A stretch of DNA of 64,000 nucleotides from Otatea glauca (taxonomy: Eukaryota > Streptophyta > Magnoliopsida > Poales > Poaceae), in contig CM070721.1 in assembly GCA_036346275.1 (NCBI GenBank), positions 3,918,452 through 3,982,451 of the forward strand, written 5' to 3'. Below the pieces are notes generated by a model, which searched no databases, was not told the DNA's origin, and worked only from the letters and a program-made list of their open reading frames with translations. How positions within the stretch are numbered: the first letter of the stretch is position 1; each line of letters begins with the position of its first letter. This document shows, piece by piece, positions 24,797-35,724 of the stretch. Position numbers and translations under genes: made by a program.

Positions 24797-25660
24797 TTAT
24801 AGGCCAGATCCAGGGAGCCTTGCGCCCATAGCCGATAGAGGTCCCACAGCCTTAGCAATTGTCTCTTGCACCTGGTCCAGAATCATCTCATCCTCTTTGG
24901 CACTTCCAGGTATAGGGGCAATTTTGGTCGTCTGTTTCTCAACGCCAACCACGACCAAGGCTATTTCGAGTTTTTGCTCCTTGATAGCCGACGTAGACTT
25001 CTCGATAAGTTGTTGATCGTCATATATTTGCTTTGTTAATTTGGCCAACTCTTCCTCGATGAGCTTCTTTGTTGACTCAAGCTTTGAGACTGCTTCTTTG
25101 TTGGTCTTGAGCGACTGGGCTTTAGTGTCAAACTTGCGCTTCTTCGCTTTGGCATCAGCCACCAGTTCATCTAGCAGTTTTTGATCAGCTTCTTGTGCCT
25201 CCCTTCGAGCAATTCTGGCTCTGGCAGCATCGACTTCTGCCTTCCTATCATCTAGGTGGCAGACGTCCAAAAGAGCAGCCATCGTCTCTGGAGGCAGATC
25301 GGCTTCCACGGCGGCCATAGCATCACGGATCGGTTGGTTGTTGCTTAAGATTTTCGCCTGCAGCCTCATCACTAAGTTGAAAAGCTTGTTCAGTTGTTCT
25401 TGCATCCCTAGGGCCGACGTCACCATGGCCGATGCTTCCTTAGAGACTTCGAGGATTTTTTTGATGTTCGCAAGATAATCATATGTGGCCATCACCTCCG
25501 AGTCATCGAGATTGACCAAGGAGAAACCTAGCAGATCCGTCAGATCGGATGATGTTGGGGTAGCAGCAGCGGCAAGAGCAGGCGATGTCGGCTGCAAAGA
25601 TGGTGGTAGGGGCTCGAAGGAAGCCACGGGCATATCGACTAGAATGTTTGTCACCAGCAC
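24797..25660 (-). CDS. antisense coiled-coil ORF of the gypsy element
   Basis: An uninterrupted 287-codon frame antisense to the retrotransposon, starting only about 155 bases beyond the end of integrase. The N-terminal third is Pro/Ala/Ser/Thr-rich. Residues about 130-250 are Lys/Glu/Ala-rich with heptad-like spacing (ARIARREAQEADQKLLDEL; SKLESTKKLIEEELAKL) and should form a coiled coil. No enzyme motif is seen. Extra antisense ORFs in this position are known in Tat-lineage elements and their role is unsettled. It may be the last exon of one gene that starts in the plant-mobile-domain segment at 27641. Whether it is expressed is unknown. Confidence 0.6.
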   Translation of the reverse strand: MLVTNILVDMPVASFEPLPPSLQPTSPALAAAATPTSSDLTDLLGFSLVNLDDSEVMATYDYLANIKKILEVSKEASAMVTSALGMQEQLNKLFNLVMRLQAKILSNNQPIRDAMAAVEADLPPETMAALLDVCHLDDRKAEVDAARARIARREAQEADQKLLDELVADAKAKKRKFDTKAQSLKTNKEAVSKLESTKKLIEEELAKLTKQIYDDQQLIEKSTSAIKEQKLEIALVVVGVEKQTTKIAPIPGSAKEDEMILDQVQETIAKAVGPLSAMGARLPGSGL

Positions 25661-26158
25661 TGATGGAGTTGGCTGGAGAGGAATTCAAAATAAATTAAAG
25701 CCGATACATCGAGATTAATTTTTTTTATGAAAGTAACTTACCCCTCCGATGGCCGATGTGTGTGGAGAATGCGGAGAGTTTTTGCCACTCTGTTCCACTA
25801 GCTTGGAGCCTCTTTTAGCAGGAGCCTTAGTATATTTGGCTCGCTTTTTCTCTGAAAGTAATCGGCTAAAAAGATTAGTCTCTGAAAAGATGCTTGAGAT
25901 AAAAGAAATACTAGCCGATCAAAAAATACTTACTAGGCTGTTGTTGCTTTTCTATGTCCGACGGAGGGACTCTGGATTCCCAGCGTGCCAAACGTGTACT
26001 CTGTAAGGCTCATCGACTGATGAGGCTGCTTGCCTTGTTGGCCACTGCTCGACGGACCGGTTGCAACCTTCTTCCCTGCAGCTTTAGTCTGAAAGAAGGA
26101 AGAAAGCCGATTAGTAAAAGCACTAGATGAAAGGAAGAATATGACGAAAAGGATTCAT

Positions 26159-27641
26159 TCAAGCTGATACCTCTCCGGTAATATCTAACAAACTTATGTT
26201 AGTATATTCGGAAGAACTAGTTTTGTTGCTCAAGTCGCTGTTAGTAACTATCGTCGGCTCAGGGAGATTTGGAAAAACTGCATTGATGATAGCCGACGAT
26301 GTCTTCTCCAAATATAGTGCCTCTGTAATGGCTGATCTCCAGGAAGAAAAGTGCCCTGCCCGACGCTTGTTCAAGAAAAAATGTGGTAAGTCTTCATCTG
26401 AAGTTCGTCTGCTATTTCGAACACAATGCTGGCTGCGACTGCTTTGCGAACCTGAGCTCTTGGCTAAAGCCAATCAAGGAGTGGGAGACTTGGAATGACT
26501 TGTCCAAAGCCCAATTGTCTGGCGTAAATCAAGGGGTGATAAAATTCGTATGAAGGCTGAAAGGTTCGATTCCTTGTGTTAAGGCCAACATGTAGTATAC
26601 TCGGAGAGATGAAAAGCTTATAAAATTCCAAAGTTGCTTAAGGCATCAAAGAGCTATTGGCTTCTAAATGCAGAAAATATTTCCTTGAGTCGACAGGCGT
26701 GACCTTTGTCTCATTCCCAGAGCACATTATGAATCTTTCTCCGTACGATCGGCTTGCTCTGAACTGAGGCACTGCATCCTCTGGAGTTTCCTCCCGTGGA
26801 AACGCTGTATCGTCGGTTGGGTTCAAAGCAAAAGATCGGCTGAATAGACAATACAGCTAGATTTGCACAAACCAAAGTGGCCCTCCTATGTTGACGATAG
26901 TAAAACTAGCAAAGCCTGTGAATAGCCGACTTCTTATGATATACATCATTTGATACACTGCCCCTAGCAACATTTTTCGTAGGGCTATCCGACGGCTCTC
27001 TACTAGCTGCTCTGCTATGGTCTGATAAACTTGGGTCAGCCCAAGAGAAGCCCCGCAGAAAAGAAATATGTCCAGCCAAAGATTAAGGAACGCAACATGC
27101 TCCTTGTCCGATACTGGCCCACTGACTTGGTTATTATTGCTTATATATACTTATTCCATCCTTCACCTTTGGATCTGATGAGCTTGAGCTTTGGTTTGGC
27201 ACTATAAGTCGATATCTGTTCTCCATCAGGCCTCAAACAGCATAGTTGGGCTACATCCAGAAGAGTTGGGACGATGGGACCGGTTCTGCACATAAAGGAA
27301 TTAAAAGTGTCTGACTAGAAATAACAGGTCGTGACCACTAAGGGCTCATTGGCCTCTAGATCAGCTAAAGAAAGTGGGAGGCACTCAGCTATCCCCATTC
27401 TCTCCCACACCTCTCTCTTCTAGGCTGCTACCTGATTATACCAGTTCCTCCATCCCTTAAGTGCTGTCAACCAGACCCTAAAACTCTTGCTCCACCCCTC
27501 TATGTTATATTCGGCAGCCGATAAGGGGAGACGTGGAATTTCCTCATTTATGACTATATCAGAGTCTAAGTTTCCTACCAGGCCTAGATAGTATTGGTCG
27601 TTACTGTTAGGGATCGGAATGAGTACCTGACTGGGATCCAT
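26159..27641 (-). pseudogene. antisense ORF with plant-mobile-domain-like N-terminus
   Basis: From the ATG at 27641 the frame reads MDPSQVLIPIPNSNDQYYLG, then AAEYNIEGWSKSFRVWL and LKGWRNWYNQV. It continues in another frame with WERMGIAECLPLSLAD and GPIVPTLLDVAQLCCLRPDG. This resembles the plant mobile domain (PMD) found in transposon-borne and host proteins. Frames then break repeatedly, and a last open stretch lies at 26473-26159. Together with 25660-24797 it probably was one antisense gene. The PMD call is from remembered family features and was not searched. Confidence 0.55.
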
Positions 27642-27972
27642 TCAGCCGATTTGAGCAGAAGTCAGTTGGGGATTGGTGAGGATTGGAGCACTGAAGGAAT
27701 TGTCAGCTGATGTCAGACGTTCAGAGAGCTTGTGAGCGTGGGAATGACAGTGTGTGGGCCTCATATTTATAAGGGGGTAAAAAAGTGAAACAGCGGGAAG
27801 AGTATTGAAGAGGCGCGTGCAGTTAAAACGCACGAGGTGTGTATCGAGATTTTTACGGTGCCATAAATGGGATGGTTACTGGTGAAAATGTTGCGACAAG
27901 ACGATAGAAAAAGAAGTCGATAAATGGGATTTTTGGAAAATAACAAGTTATCTCCGAAAAATGAGGGGCATA

Positions 27973-28647
27973 TGTTTGCACCAGATTTTGGCAAGGCATG
28001 ATGAAATTGTTAGGCTAAGGATCAGGAGGAATTTGGCCGATATTGGATACAGGAAAAAAAGGTTTAAATTTGGATCAAGACCGATATTTATCTAAGGATG
28101 GAAGGAATTTTTCGATTTAAGGCCGACAAGGATAATGGCAACCAGCGTATTGGAGATGAATACGGTCGGCCGATAGCTATAAAAGATAACCATAGGCAAG
28201 CGAGAAAGATATACACAATCAATCAAACAAATCGCACTTACTCTTTTATTTTCTCGTCAACTAGGAGTAGTTTCTATAATGTAGAATCTTTGTAATTCGA
28301 TCTTGATCAATAAAGTTGCGCATCGCCGATTGTTGATCTTCATCGATTACACCATCAGGTTTGATTTTTCTTCGATTTTGTTGTGCATCACCTTCTTCGG
28401 AAAATATCTACCTTATCAACTGGTTAGCCCTAATCGGCTAATTAGACTTATCGTTACCTTCGATTTGATCGGGTTTTTAGCTGTTTAGATCTAAGTCGAT
28501 TATTTTACTAGATCGGCTTTGAGCAAAATTTTAGTTATCTTACTGATTGCAAGATTAAATCGGTTGGCAAATCACGAACCTCAGAACCCGACGTTCGTCT
28601 GATGTGTTTTAGCCGATTAACCCTCCTTCAAGTTTTTGGCGTCAACA
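27973..28647 (+). repeat. 3' LTR of the gypsy element (about 675 bp)
   Basis: It begins TGTTTGCACCAGATTTTGGC just after AAAAATGAGGGGCATA, a plausible polypurine tract, and ends TTTTTGGCGTCAACA. It holds a TATA box (TATAAAA, 28178-28184) and AATAAA (28309-28314) in LTR order. No partner LTR is present in the window. Confidence 0.75.
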
Positions 28648-28650
28648 CAT

Positions 28651-28727
28651 AGCAATGAAGGTAAAGTGCGCAAGGTTCTCAAGGTTAAGCCAACACCAGA
28701 TGGCAATGGTCGCTTTTTCAATCTCAG
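28651..28727 (+). pseudogene. Whirly transcription factor exon fragment
   Basis: The frame reads SNEGKVRKVLKVKPTP then DGNGRFFNLS, the conserved central strand-forming segment of Whirly (WHY) single-stranded-DNA-binding proteins of plastids and nucleus. It starts four bases after the gypsy LTR. After NLS the frame reads ATG TAG, where Whirly continues VQNK. GTATGT could be a donor, but no next Whirly exon was found. It is a gene scrap of about 25 codons, not a gene. Confidence 0.8.
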
Positions 28728-29117
28728 TATGTAGTCGCCATCTCGCCTTGACAAATTTTATTTGGATCTGACTTTGTGTTTACAGGTTGGGTTTGTGCCC
28801 TGTTTGCTCTGCCCATAATGGCCTACGGCGGCGCGAGTAGGTCTAACGAGACGGCGCAACTACGATTAACTACCAAATTGGCTAGCATAACTGGTTTGTA
28901 TCATGGTGGAACACATGGGAACGGATGGGCTTACCAGGAAACAGAGTGAGGAGGGAGATTGGTCTCGACAACGGGATCAGTGCGCTTACTGGACTGGCGA
29001 CATGGAAAAAGCTTTGGTGTCCCGGTATCTCTAGCCTAAGGCATCGAAGAACAAGGGGAGCATTAGGAAGAGAAGATCAAGGCGAGCATGATAGACAAGA
29101 ACTCCAAGGTCGAAGCT
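28728..29117. other. unassigned sequence between Whirly scrap and small LTR element
   Basis: ORFs are short and have no family features. The sequence resumes after the small LTR element at 30521, so both belong to one older background. Confidence 0.4.
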
Positions 29118-29386
29118 TGTTAGATATTAATTTTGGAAGAGGAGTCTGAACCGAGTAGGACAAAGAGAGAATCTTTTTCTGATTCTTATAACTGTAGATT
29201 ATGAGTATAAATTCCTAGGTAGTAGTTTGTAAGTAGCAAGCAAGTATGAGAAAGCCAGAGAGTAAGGAAGCAAAAAAAAGAAAAGGTGCTAGTTGTGTCG
29301 TATTGTCAAAATACTTGTGTTTGTGAGTTCTTGTGCTTGATTTTTTTGCCATCGTATGTGTGTATTGATCCAGGTTAAATCCAACA
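29118..29386 (+). repeat. 5' LTR of the small LTR element
   Basis: 269 bp, TG start and CA end, 5' target duplication AAGCT. It lacks about 36 bp present in the partner. Confidence 0.9.
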
Positions 29387-29939
29387 ATTGGTATCAAAGT
29401 GAAGTTTTAACCTTGGTGTCACATTTGCCCCGAGGGAGGCCACCGCTATTGCACCTTAGGGCAGGCTATCGTCGCTGAGCGATACAATGTTGAGCGTGAT
29501 CCAACGGTGCATCGAGCGTGATTGTGGTGGTGCATGTGGCTCCACAACAAGGAGACATGAGGTAGTGATCTGTCATCGAAGTACGCATTATACACGATGT
29601 GTGGTGTACGTGCGTGTGTGTTCGGGTCATTGTGTTAGTGTCCCATATGTGCATGAGTACTTGTAAGTGTTTGTCCAAGTGCTCAAGTGTGTAAAGCTAT
29701 TGTCCGAGTCTTCGTGCCGTTGAAGTTGCATCACGAGTGGAAAAAGTCAACAAGAAGATATGACGGTGAAGGGTGAAGGAGTTGTGTTTCCCCAATACCT
29801 GCTATTGACGAGCGTCGTTGACAACCGACATGATAGGATAGCATTGGCGCCCATCTACATGTCCCATCGAAAAGGCGGTCAAAGCTACGCGTTCTCGTGT
29901 CAGTTGTGTCCATGAGATACCATGGTAAATGAGATCAGG

Positions 29940-30130
29940 ATGTTAAGGAGATGTGTTTGCCGTCTTGAGTCATGTTCGTCGAAAATGAGTCTGGGATGTT
30001 GAAGAGATGTGTTCATCGTCCTGAGTCATGTCCATCGAAGATGAGACCTAAGACATTAAGGAGATGTGTTCGTCATTTTGAGTTAAAATAAGTAAGTTGA
30101 GGAGATGTGTTCGTCATCCTGTGTCGACTG
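29940..30130 (+). repeat. degenerate tandem repeat inside the small LTR element
   Basis: About four units of roughly 55-60 bp built on GGAGATGTGTTCGTC-like and GAGTCATGTCCATCGA-like blocks. They become less complete toward the right. Confidence 0.7.
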
Positions 30131-30215
30131 AAAGTTAGGTAAGTCATAGTTGAGACTGATTGTCTCGACAAGTTAGAGTTTAGAGCTAGTTGTTGTTACA
30201 TAATTAAGGGGTGAA

Positions 30216-30520
30216 TGTTGGATATAATATTGGAAGAGGAGTCCGAAGGGAGTAGGACAAGGAGAGAATCTCTTTCTAATTCGGTTTCTTCAATCCTTTC
30301 CTGTGGCTTACAACTGTAGGTTATGGGTATAAATTCCTAGGTAGTCCTAAGGTTTGTAAGTAAAAAGCAAGCAAGTATGAGAAAACAAGAGAGTAAGGAA
30401 GCAAAAAAACAAGAAAAGGTGCTAGTTGTGTCGCACCGTCAAAATAAGTGTGTTTGTGAGTTCTTGTGCTTGATTTTTTGCCGTCATACATGTATATACT
30501 GGTCCAAGGTAAATCCAACA
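30216..30520 (+). repeat. 3' LTR of the small LTR element
   Basis: 305 bp, begins TGTTGGATATAATATTGG, ends CCAACA, followed by AAGCT. Confidence 0.9.
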
Positions 30521-30525
30521 AAGCT

Positions 30526-32873
30526 CACCAAAATGGAAGGAACGGGGTGGCGACGACGTGGGCACGCATCGGCCTGCTCTACGGACGGCAATGGAATTCC
30601 ATCCTCCCTGGGGGAAAGTAATAAGGGACGAGGTGAGCAACATGGAGGGGAGCTCGAGGCGACCACAATGTGCAAGAAAACGAAGCGAAAGATCACCACA
30701 ACGATTGCAATCGACGGGCCAAGCCGGCGGCCGGAGTTGGAGATGATGACCGGCGCGGCTCAAATTCCCTTCCACCAAAGGTGGAGAAGAGCAGAAAAGT
30801 TAGGGCAAATGCAGAGGGGGAGCGGCCAAAGGAGATGACACGCTCGGTTTGTAGTTAAATACAGAGAAGAAGGGAAATGAGAGAGTACGCACGCGGTCTC
30901 TAAGCGGCGTGCAATGGGTCCTGACCCTCGGGTGGGATGACCTTACGGCGATTTGACTATGTCATGGCGCTACAGGACTCAATGTTAGAAATTGCTCTAT
31001 AGGACCGTTTCCTTTAATTCCAAATCATGCACAATTTATTACCATATTAACTAGCCAAGTGCAGGGAATACAATTTATAAGATGAACGGTTTATTACCAG
31101 ATTGACTAGCCAAGTGCAGGGAATGCAATTTATAAGATGAAGTTCTTACCACTCTTTGAATGATATGACACATGACATGAGGATAACATGGGGTGGACAT
31201 TGGTTAAACACGCATGCGCTTTCACGTATTTTCGCGTGACTTGTGACTTGCGACGAGCGATCGTCTCCTGCCACATTGAATCCACTCTTTGTTTTGCTAA
31301 ATCATGCAATTATCTCTCTATTCATTCTGTTTAAATGTGATTTAAACATATGTTTCAATTCGGTTGAATTGTCATAATTCCGTTAGTTACTAGTGAGTAA
31401 TTGTTGCATTTAATTGACATAATATCGTCAGTAACTGACATGCGTTAATATAAGACCTGGAGACGTCCAGTCCAACAGACATCGAATTCCTGCTCCATTC
31501 TTCCTCATCCCCTCTGGATTGCTATACTGTGGTGTTGAGCAGCTTAATCTTGTTGGCCTTCATCCTCAGTGTGCACCATGAAGGAGGGTGAGCAGTATCT
31601 TCGAACCGTTGCCACAGCTATCACTTGCACGGGACAATAATAAGGTTTCTAGGCAGCGCATCCTCATGACCGCTCTGCTTCTTCATCGATATCGACTACT
31701 TCCACAACAGTGTCTACACTGCTTTCAGTTCTTCGTCAATCCTAACAGTAAGTCGTTCGTGTGATCAATAAACTTTGTTATTTTTTCAATTCTTGAGCAT
31801 ATTCCGAAGTACAACGTGTTGCTTTCTGATTTATGCATCTATAGTCTTTTGTTATATTTGCCTCAAAGTAAAATTTGAAATAAAAAATATTGCGCATATT
31901 TCACACACTCAAGGATTGGCAAAGTGACGATGGCACCGCATCTGAGTCGAGTGGTAGGCGTGAAAGATGGTGTGAGGAGAAGAAAAACAGTGCCTCTCTC
32001 CTGTTCGGCCAGACTGGTGGGGCCTGGGGCCCACTTAGCAGTGGAAGCAAGAGAAGGAGGGACGAGTGGCTTGGCTGGGCCACAACATGGGCCAAGGAAA
32101 AGGAAGGAGGAAGGAAAGAAGAAAGGTGGTCTGGTGCTTCGGTTGGCCTAGGAAATGGGGAGGAGAGCAGAAAAAGAGAGAAGGGAGAGGCAAGTTAGCT
32201 TGGGGTTCGGCCCAACGGAGAGAGAGGGAGAGAAAGGATTTGGTAATTTAGAGTGCAACTTGATTTTGATTTGAATTTAAATTTTGAACTCTCGGAAGGT
32301 GAAGGTTTTACGCATAAGGGTTTTAGGAGACTTTGAAAGGCACATAAATAAGCTTTTAGAATTTTTAAATTCGATTTTTTAAGCCAAGGGAATTATTTTA
32401 AAATTTTAAATTCAATGCAAGGCTTTTTATAGAAAATTTTGAAATGCAACCAAAGTTTTTAAAATTCATAAAAAGCATACATGTTTTATTTTTAAGCTAA
32501 ATTTGGGTTGTTACACTAAAGATGCTAGCCATAACAAATGAACTATCTACATCATGCGCAACTAAATTGGACGAAATTGTAACAGCAAAAGAACAACAAA
32601 TTGGAATAGGGTTCACAAGACCTTGCTAAAAGAAGAGAAAGTACAACAGATGGAAAAGCGTGGATGCTTGACTCTGTAGTTATCAAAGGTAATGACAGAA
32701 AGACATGCACCATGGACGAAAAACTGCGTAAAAGTCTCCTGCCCAAACAGAATTTGAAGTATTAGGCGAGATGCTTTCTCTTCATGTATCTCAAAATTTT
32801 CACATCATAATTAGTAAATTAGATGGCTCCAATGGTCCATGAATGCATAGGGGCTACATAAATTGTAGGATCA
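30526..32873. other. intergenic repeats, no gene recognised
   Basis: ORFs at 30377-30858 and 31890-32251 are low-complexity and overlap on both strands. The stretch ending near 32514 in TTGGGTTGTTACA, with AT-rich sequence before it, resembles the end of a gypsy LTR, but no partner or duplication was found. Confidence 0.4.
31036..31141. repeat. 55-bp tandem duplication
   Basis: Two adjacent copies share TTTATTACCA, ACTAGCCAAGTGCAGGGAAT and CAATTTATAAGATGAA, with three to four differences. Confidence 0.85.
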
Positions 32874-34049
32874 ATATATACTAAACTAGCAATCAGAGAG
32901 GGGTGAATGATCGCGCGGAAGCTAAAACCAAATTTTTGATCTACTAAAAATTCACCCCAATTCGAACTCAAATAATTACTTCGTATTCAACAAAACAGAG
33001 TTAGATGCATTCGGTAAATCGCTAATTCCTGGAGATCCAACCGTCGGATTGACCTGAAATTTGAACTGTAGAAACTAGATTCCAATAAAAATATAATAAA
33101 AAATAATCAGATCGATCGGACCAACGGATCAAAAGTTATTAACCTCGCAAGCTTGCTGTGACAGATTATGACGAGAACTGATCAAACCCTAATTTCGTGA
33201 TTAATCACAATCTACAAAAGATTAACCAACGAAACTTTGAGAGACACTGAGTTGATGCCCTAGAAAGGTTTTGGATGGATCAAATCAAGATTAAACTCGT
33301 TGAATCAAGAGAGACAATGAATCAATCTATAAGAACAAAATAACGCAATCAAAATGAAGGTACTGTAGCACACCTTCTGTGAACAGTGCCACGCCAAATT
33401 ACTGTAGCATCGCGGTACTGTAGCTGCACGAGAACATCTCTGTCCATGCGTTCGGTTGGGTAAGGAAAACCTGATTTTTTATTTCTTCTAGCTAGTCTGG
33501 TTACAGTACTCCAAACAAAAAAGTACAAACCCTAATACCTAGCTCTCTCATTTAAACAGGAGACATCCCTCCTATTTATAATGAGCAACAGTTCGCATGC
33601 ATGTCCACCTGGCCCAATACATGCAAACTACCCAAAATTCACACATGCACGCGTACGGCCCACCTGCCGCTCTCGCGTGACTAACTAGCCTCTATGTGCA
33701 CCGTTCTCTAGCCCGAACGTCCCGCATGACATCTTTGACCACTAGGACCTCAGTTCCTCCATTAACCTAGCTCCGGTCCCGTCATCGACCACGTTCGCCC
33801 TCAAGCAACACCTGCACATGAATAAACACAAAAGTGTGTACGAGCACAAGTCTACGACTTCTCAAGATCAATCCATGCAACCACTCACACGAGCGCATTG
33901 CATCAAGCAAAACTATTACCGTGCTATCACAAGCATATCAATTAATCATCTGAAACAACACGTGCAAAAGCACAGCACATGCCATGAATACAACCACTTC
34001 GCAATGCCAATTTCATTACTAAGTCAATTTTTCAGCACATGCTTTTACA
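32874..34049 (-). repeat. 3' LTR of the gag-only element (1,176 bp)
   Basis: It matches the right LTR apart from the hAT insert and small changes. A TATA box (TATAAATAGG on the minus strand, 33571-33580) is kept. Confidence 0.92.
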
Positions 34050-35650
34050 ATCTCCCCCTTGATGAAAACATTGGCAACACCACTTAGAATTGAACATTGG
34101 CATTCACCTCACAAGAAAATTTTTTGAAATCAAAAAGTTTTAAAATCAAAAGCTAAAGTGAAAAAAGCAAAATCTCTCCCTTTGACAAATATGCAAAGTG
34201 AAAAACTCCCCTAGGTGAAAATAGGAAAAATCCCCCCCTAAAAAAAATGTGAGTGAATGATTGAATACCACTTGTACAGAACATGTGCATGTGTAAAGCA
34301 TGTACAAAGTTCTCCAAAAAAAACTCCTCCAAAATTCTCTTAAGTGGCAAAATCCTCCCCCTTTGACAATGGATTCATCAAGAATACAAAAGAGAGAAAA
34401 CAAAATATTTTTGTTTGTTTTTAGTTTTTCATTTTCTTTATGTAATGAGCATTATAAGTCATCCACAAATGTAGCAAATTCATCACCAAGCCATGCTATC
34501 AAAAATACTAGCACCCTCAAATCTACACAAAGACAATATAGAGTAAGCATAACTAGAAATCAAGTACTGTTAACAATTTATTGCATGGCATGATCTCCCT
34601 TCCTCAACAATCTCAAAACCTAAAAACATTGAATTTTTGTGCACTTTATTTATGCTTGAAAAACTGATTCATTGATTGATTGCAACAATAACAATTGCAA
34701 GGAATTATATGTACCATCAGCTTTACTTTTCAACCATGCCAAGCCTCATTTCATAAGCTTAAGGTTTCATGGATTTGGTCACACACAACCTCTTCCAAGT
34801 TCATATCAAAGTGCAATAATAAGAAATCTCGTAAAGAAGAAGTGCGATAGTACATAACTTTGATCTTGCATTTATCAACAATCACTCTTTGAGCTTTAGC
34901 TCTTAACTTTGATAAATTTCATATTTAGCATTTTTTGAGCAGGATCAAGATAGCCAAGAAAGTTCAACTATGACAAGATTTAATTCAAGTTGTCATTCCA
35001 ATTAAATAGTCATGACATAAACTACACCAATATGCATAAATATGAAGTTGCAAAGACCTTGTAGCATAAACATGGCTTCAAATGACATATGTGTATCAAA
35101 TACAATGCTCATTACTTTTTTCATTATTTTTTTCGTTTTTCATTTAAGAAACACACAAAATAAAAAGTATGTTACAAAATATTACAAAGTTTTCACAAAC
35201 TCCCCCTCAAAACAAACCTCTTAAAAACTTTCTTCAAAATTGTCACCTAATAGGATTAATTTTATAAACAAAAGTCTGAAAGAACAATCCTCCCAATAGA
35301 GCAAACGAAAGAAATTTTCACCAAAAGTCCATTAACTCCCCCTCAAACGAATAACCAATGAAATCAAAAGAGAGGTGATGATATACATGTGTTTGAGTTA
35401 TCACGGTATGTTCAGTTAAGCATAAGTATGAATCATAATAGATAAATACTAATCACGAAAAGGCATGATGTAAGATATAACATGATTGAACATGCCAGGG
35501 GATACATATGAGCATATAAGCAAACATCTCATCTCATACCACAATTAGATATCTGTGAATGTAAAAGATATGAGTGTATAAAATAGCTCACAAAGTAGGT
35601 GAAGAATTATCGCACATGCCTCTTGAAGGCCATCTCAAGGGTGAGAACCA
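34050..35650 (-). other. non-coding 3' region of the gag-only element, multiple purine tracts
   Basis: The minus strand carries the polypurine tract AAGGGGGAG beside the LTR (34050-34060). Similar runs recur around 34178, 34207, 34233, 34360, 35200 and 35337. Multiple purine tracts before the 3' LTR are a reported trait of Sireviruses. ORFs here are short and AT-rich. Confidence 0.65.
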
Positions 35651-35724
35651 TCTAAGTCTTGATCACATTTTGCAAAAGACCAAGATCCACTAAGCTTCTG
35701 TTCTCCAACCCGCATCTGAAAAAC

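Larger units (their letters stand above)
20911..28647 (+). mobile_element. Ty3/gypsy retrotransposon (Tat-like), 5'-truncated
   Basis: The plus strand reads reverse transcriptase, RNase H, a second archaeal-type RNase H, integrase, a long region with antisense ORFs, and a 3' LTR at 27973-28647. Reverse transcriptase before integrase is the gypsy order. A second RNase H and extra antisense ORFs before the 3' LTR are known traits of the Tat lineage. The 5' LTR and gag were not found; recognisable pol starts near 21350. The left boundary is approximate. Many stops and frameshifts show age. Confidence 0.88.
29118..30520 (+). mobile_element. small non-coding LTR retrotransposon (TRIM-like, 1.4 kb)
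   Basis: LTRs at 29118-29386 and 30216-30520 share TGTT...CCAACA ends and long internal identity. The primer site TGGTATCAAAG (29389-29399) lies just after the left LTR, matching initiator-Met tRNA. A purine-rich AAGGGGTGAA precedes the right LTR. The flanks are identical 5-bp duplications AAGCT (29113-29117 and 30521-30525). The 830-bp interior has no gag or pol. It would have needed proteins from another element. Confidence 0.93.

Noticed and set aside
31890..32251. Possible short gene with Trp/Lys/Glu-rich product
   Set aside because: Biased composition, alternative frames equally open, no splice or family support.
32519..32870. Possible copia gag scrap on the minus strand
   Set aside because: Resemblance was too weak and broken by stops to claim.
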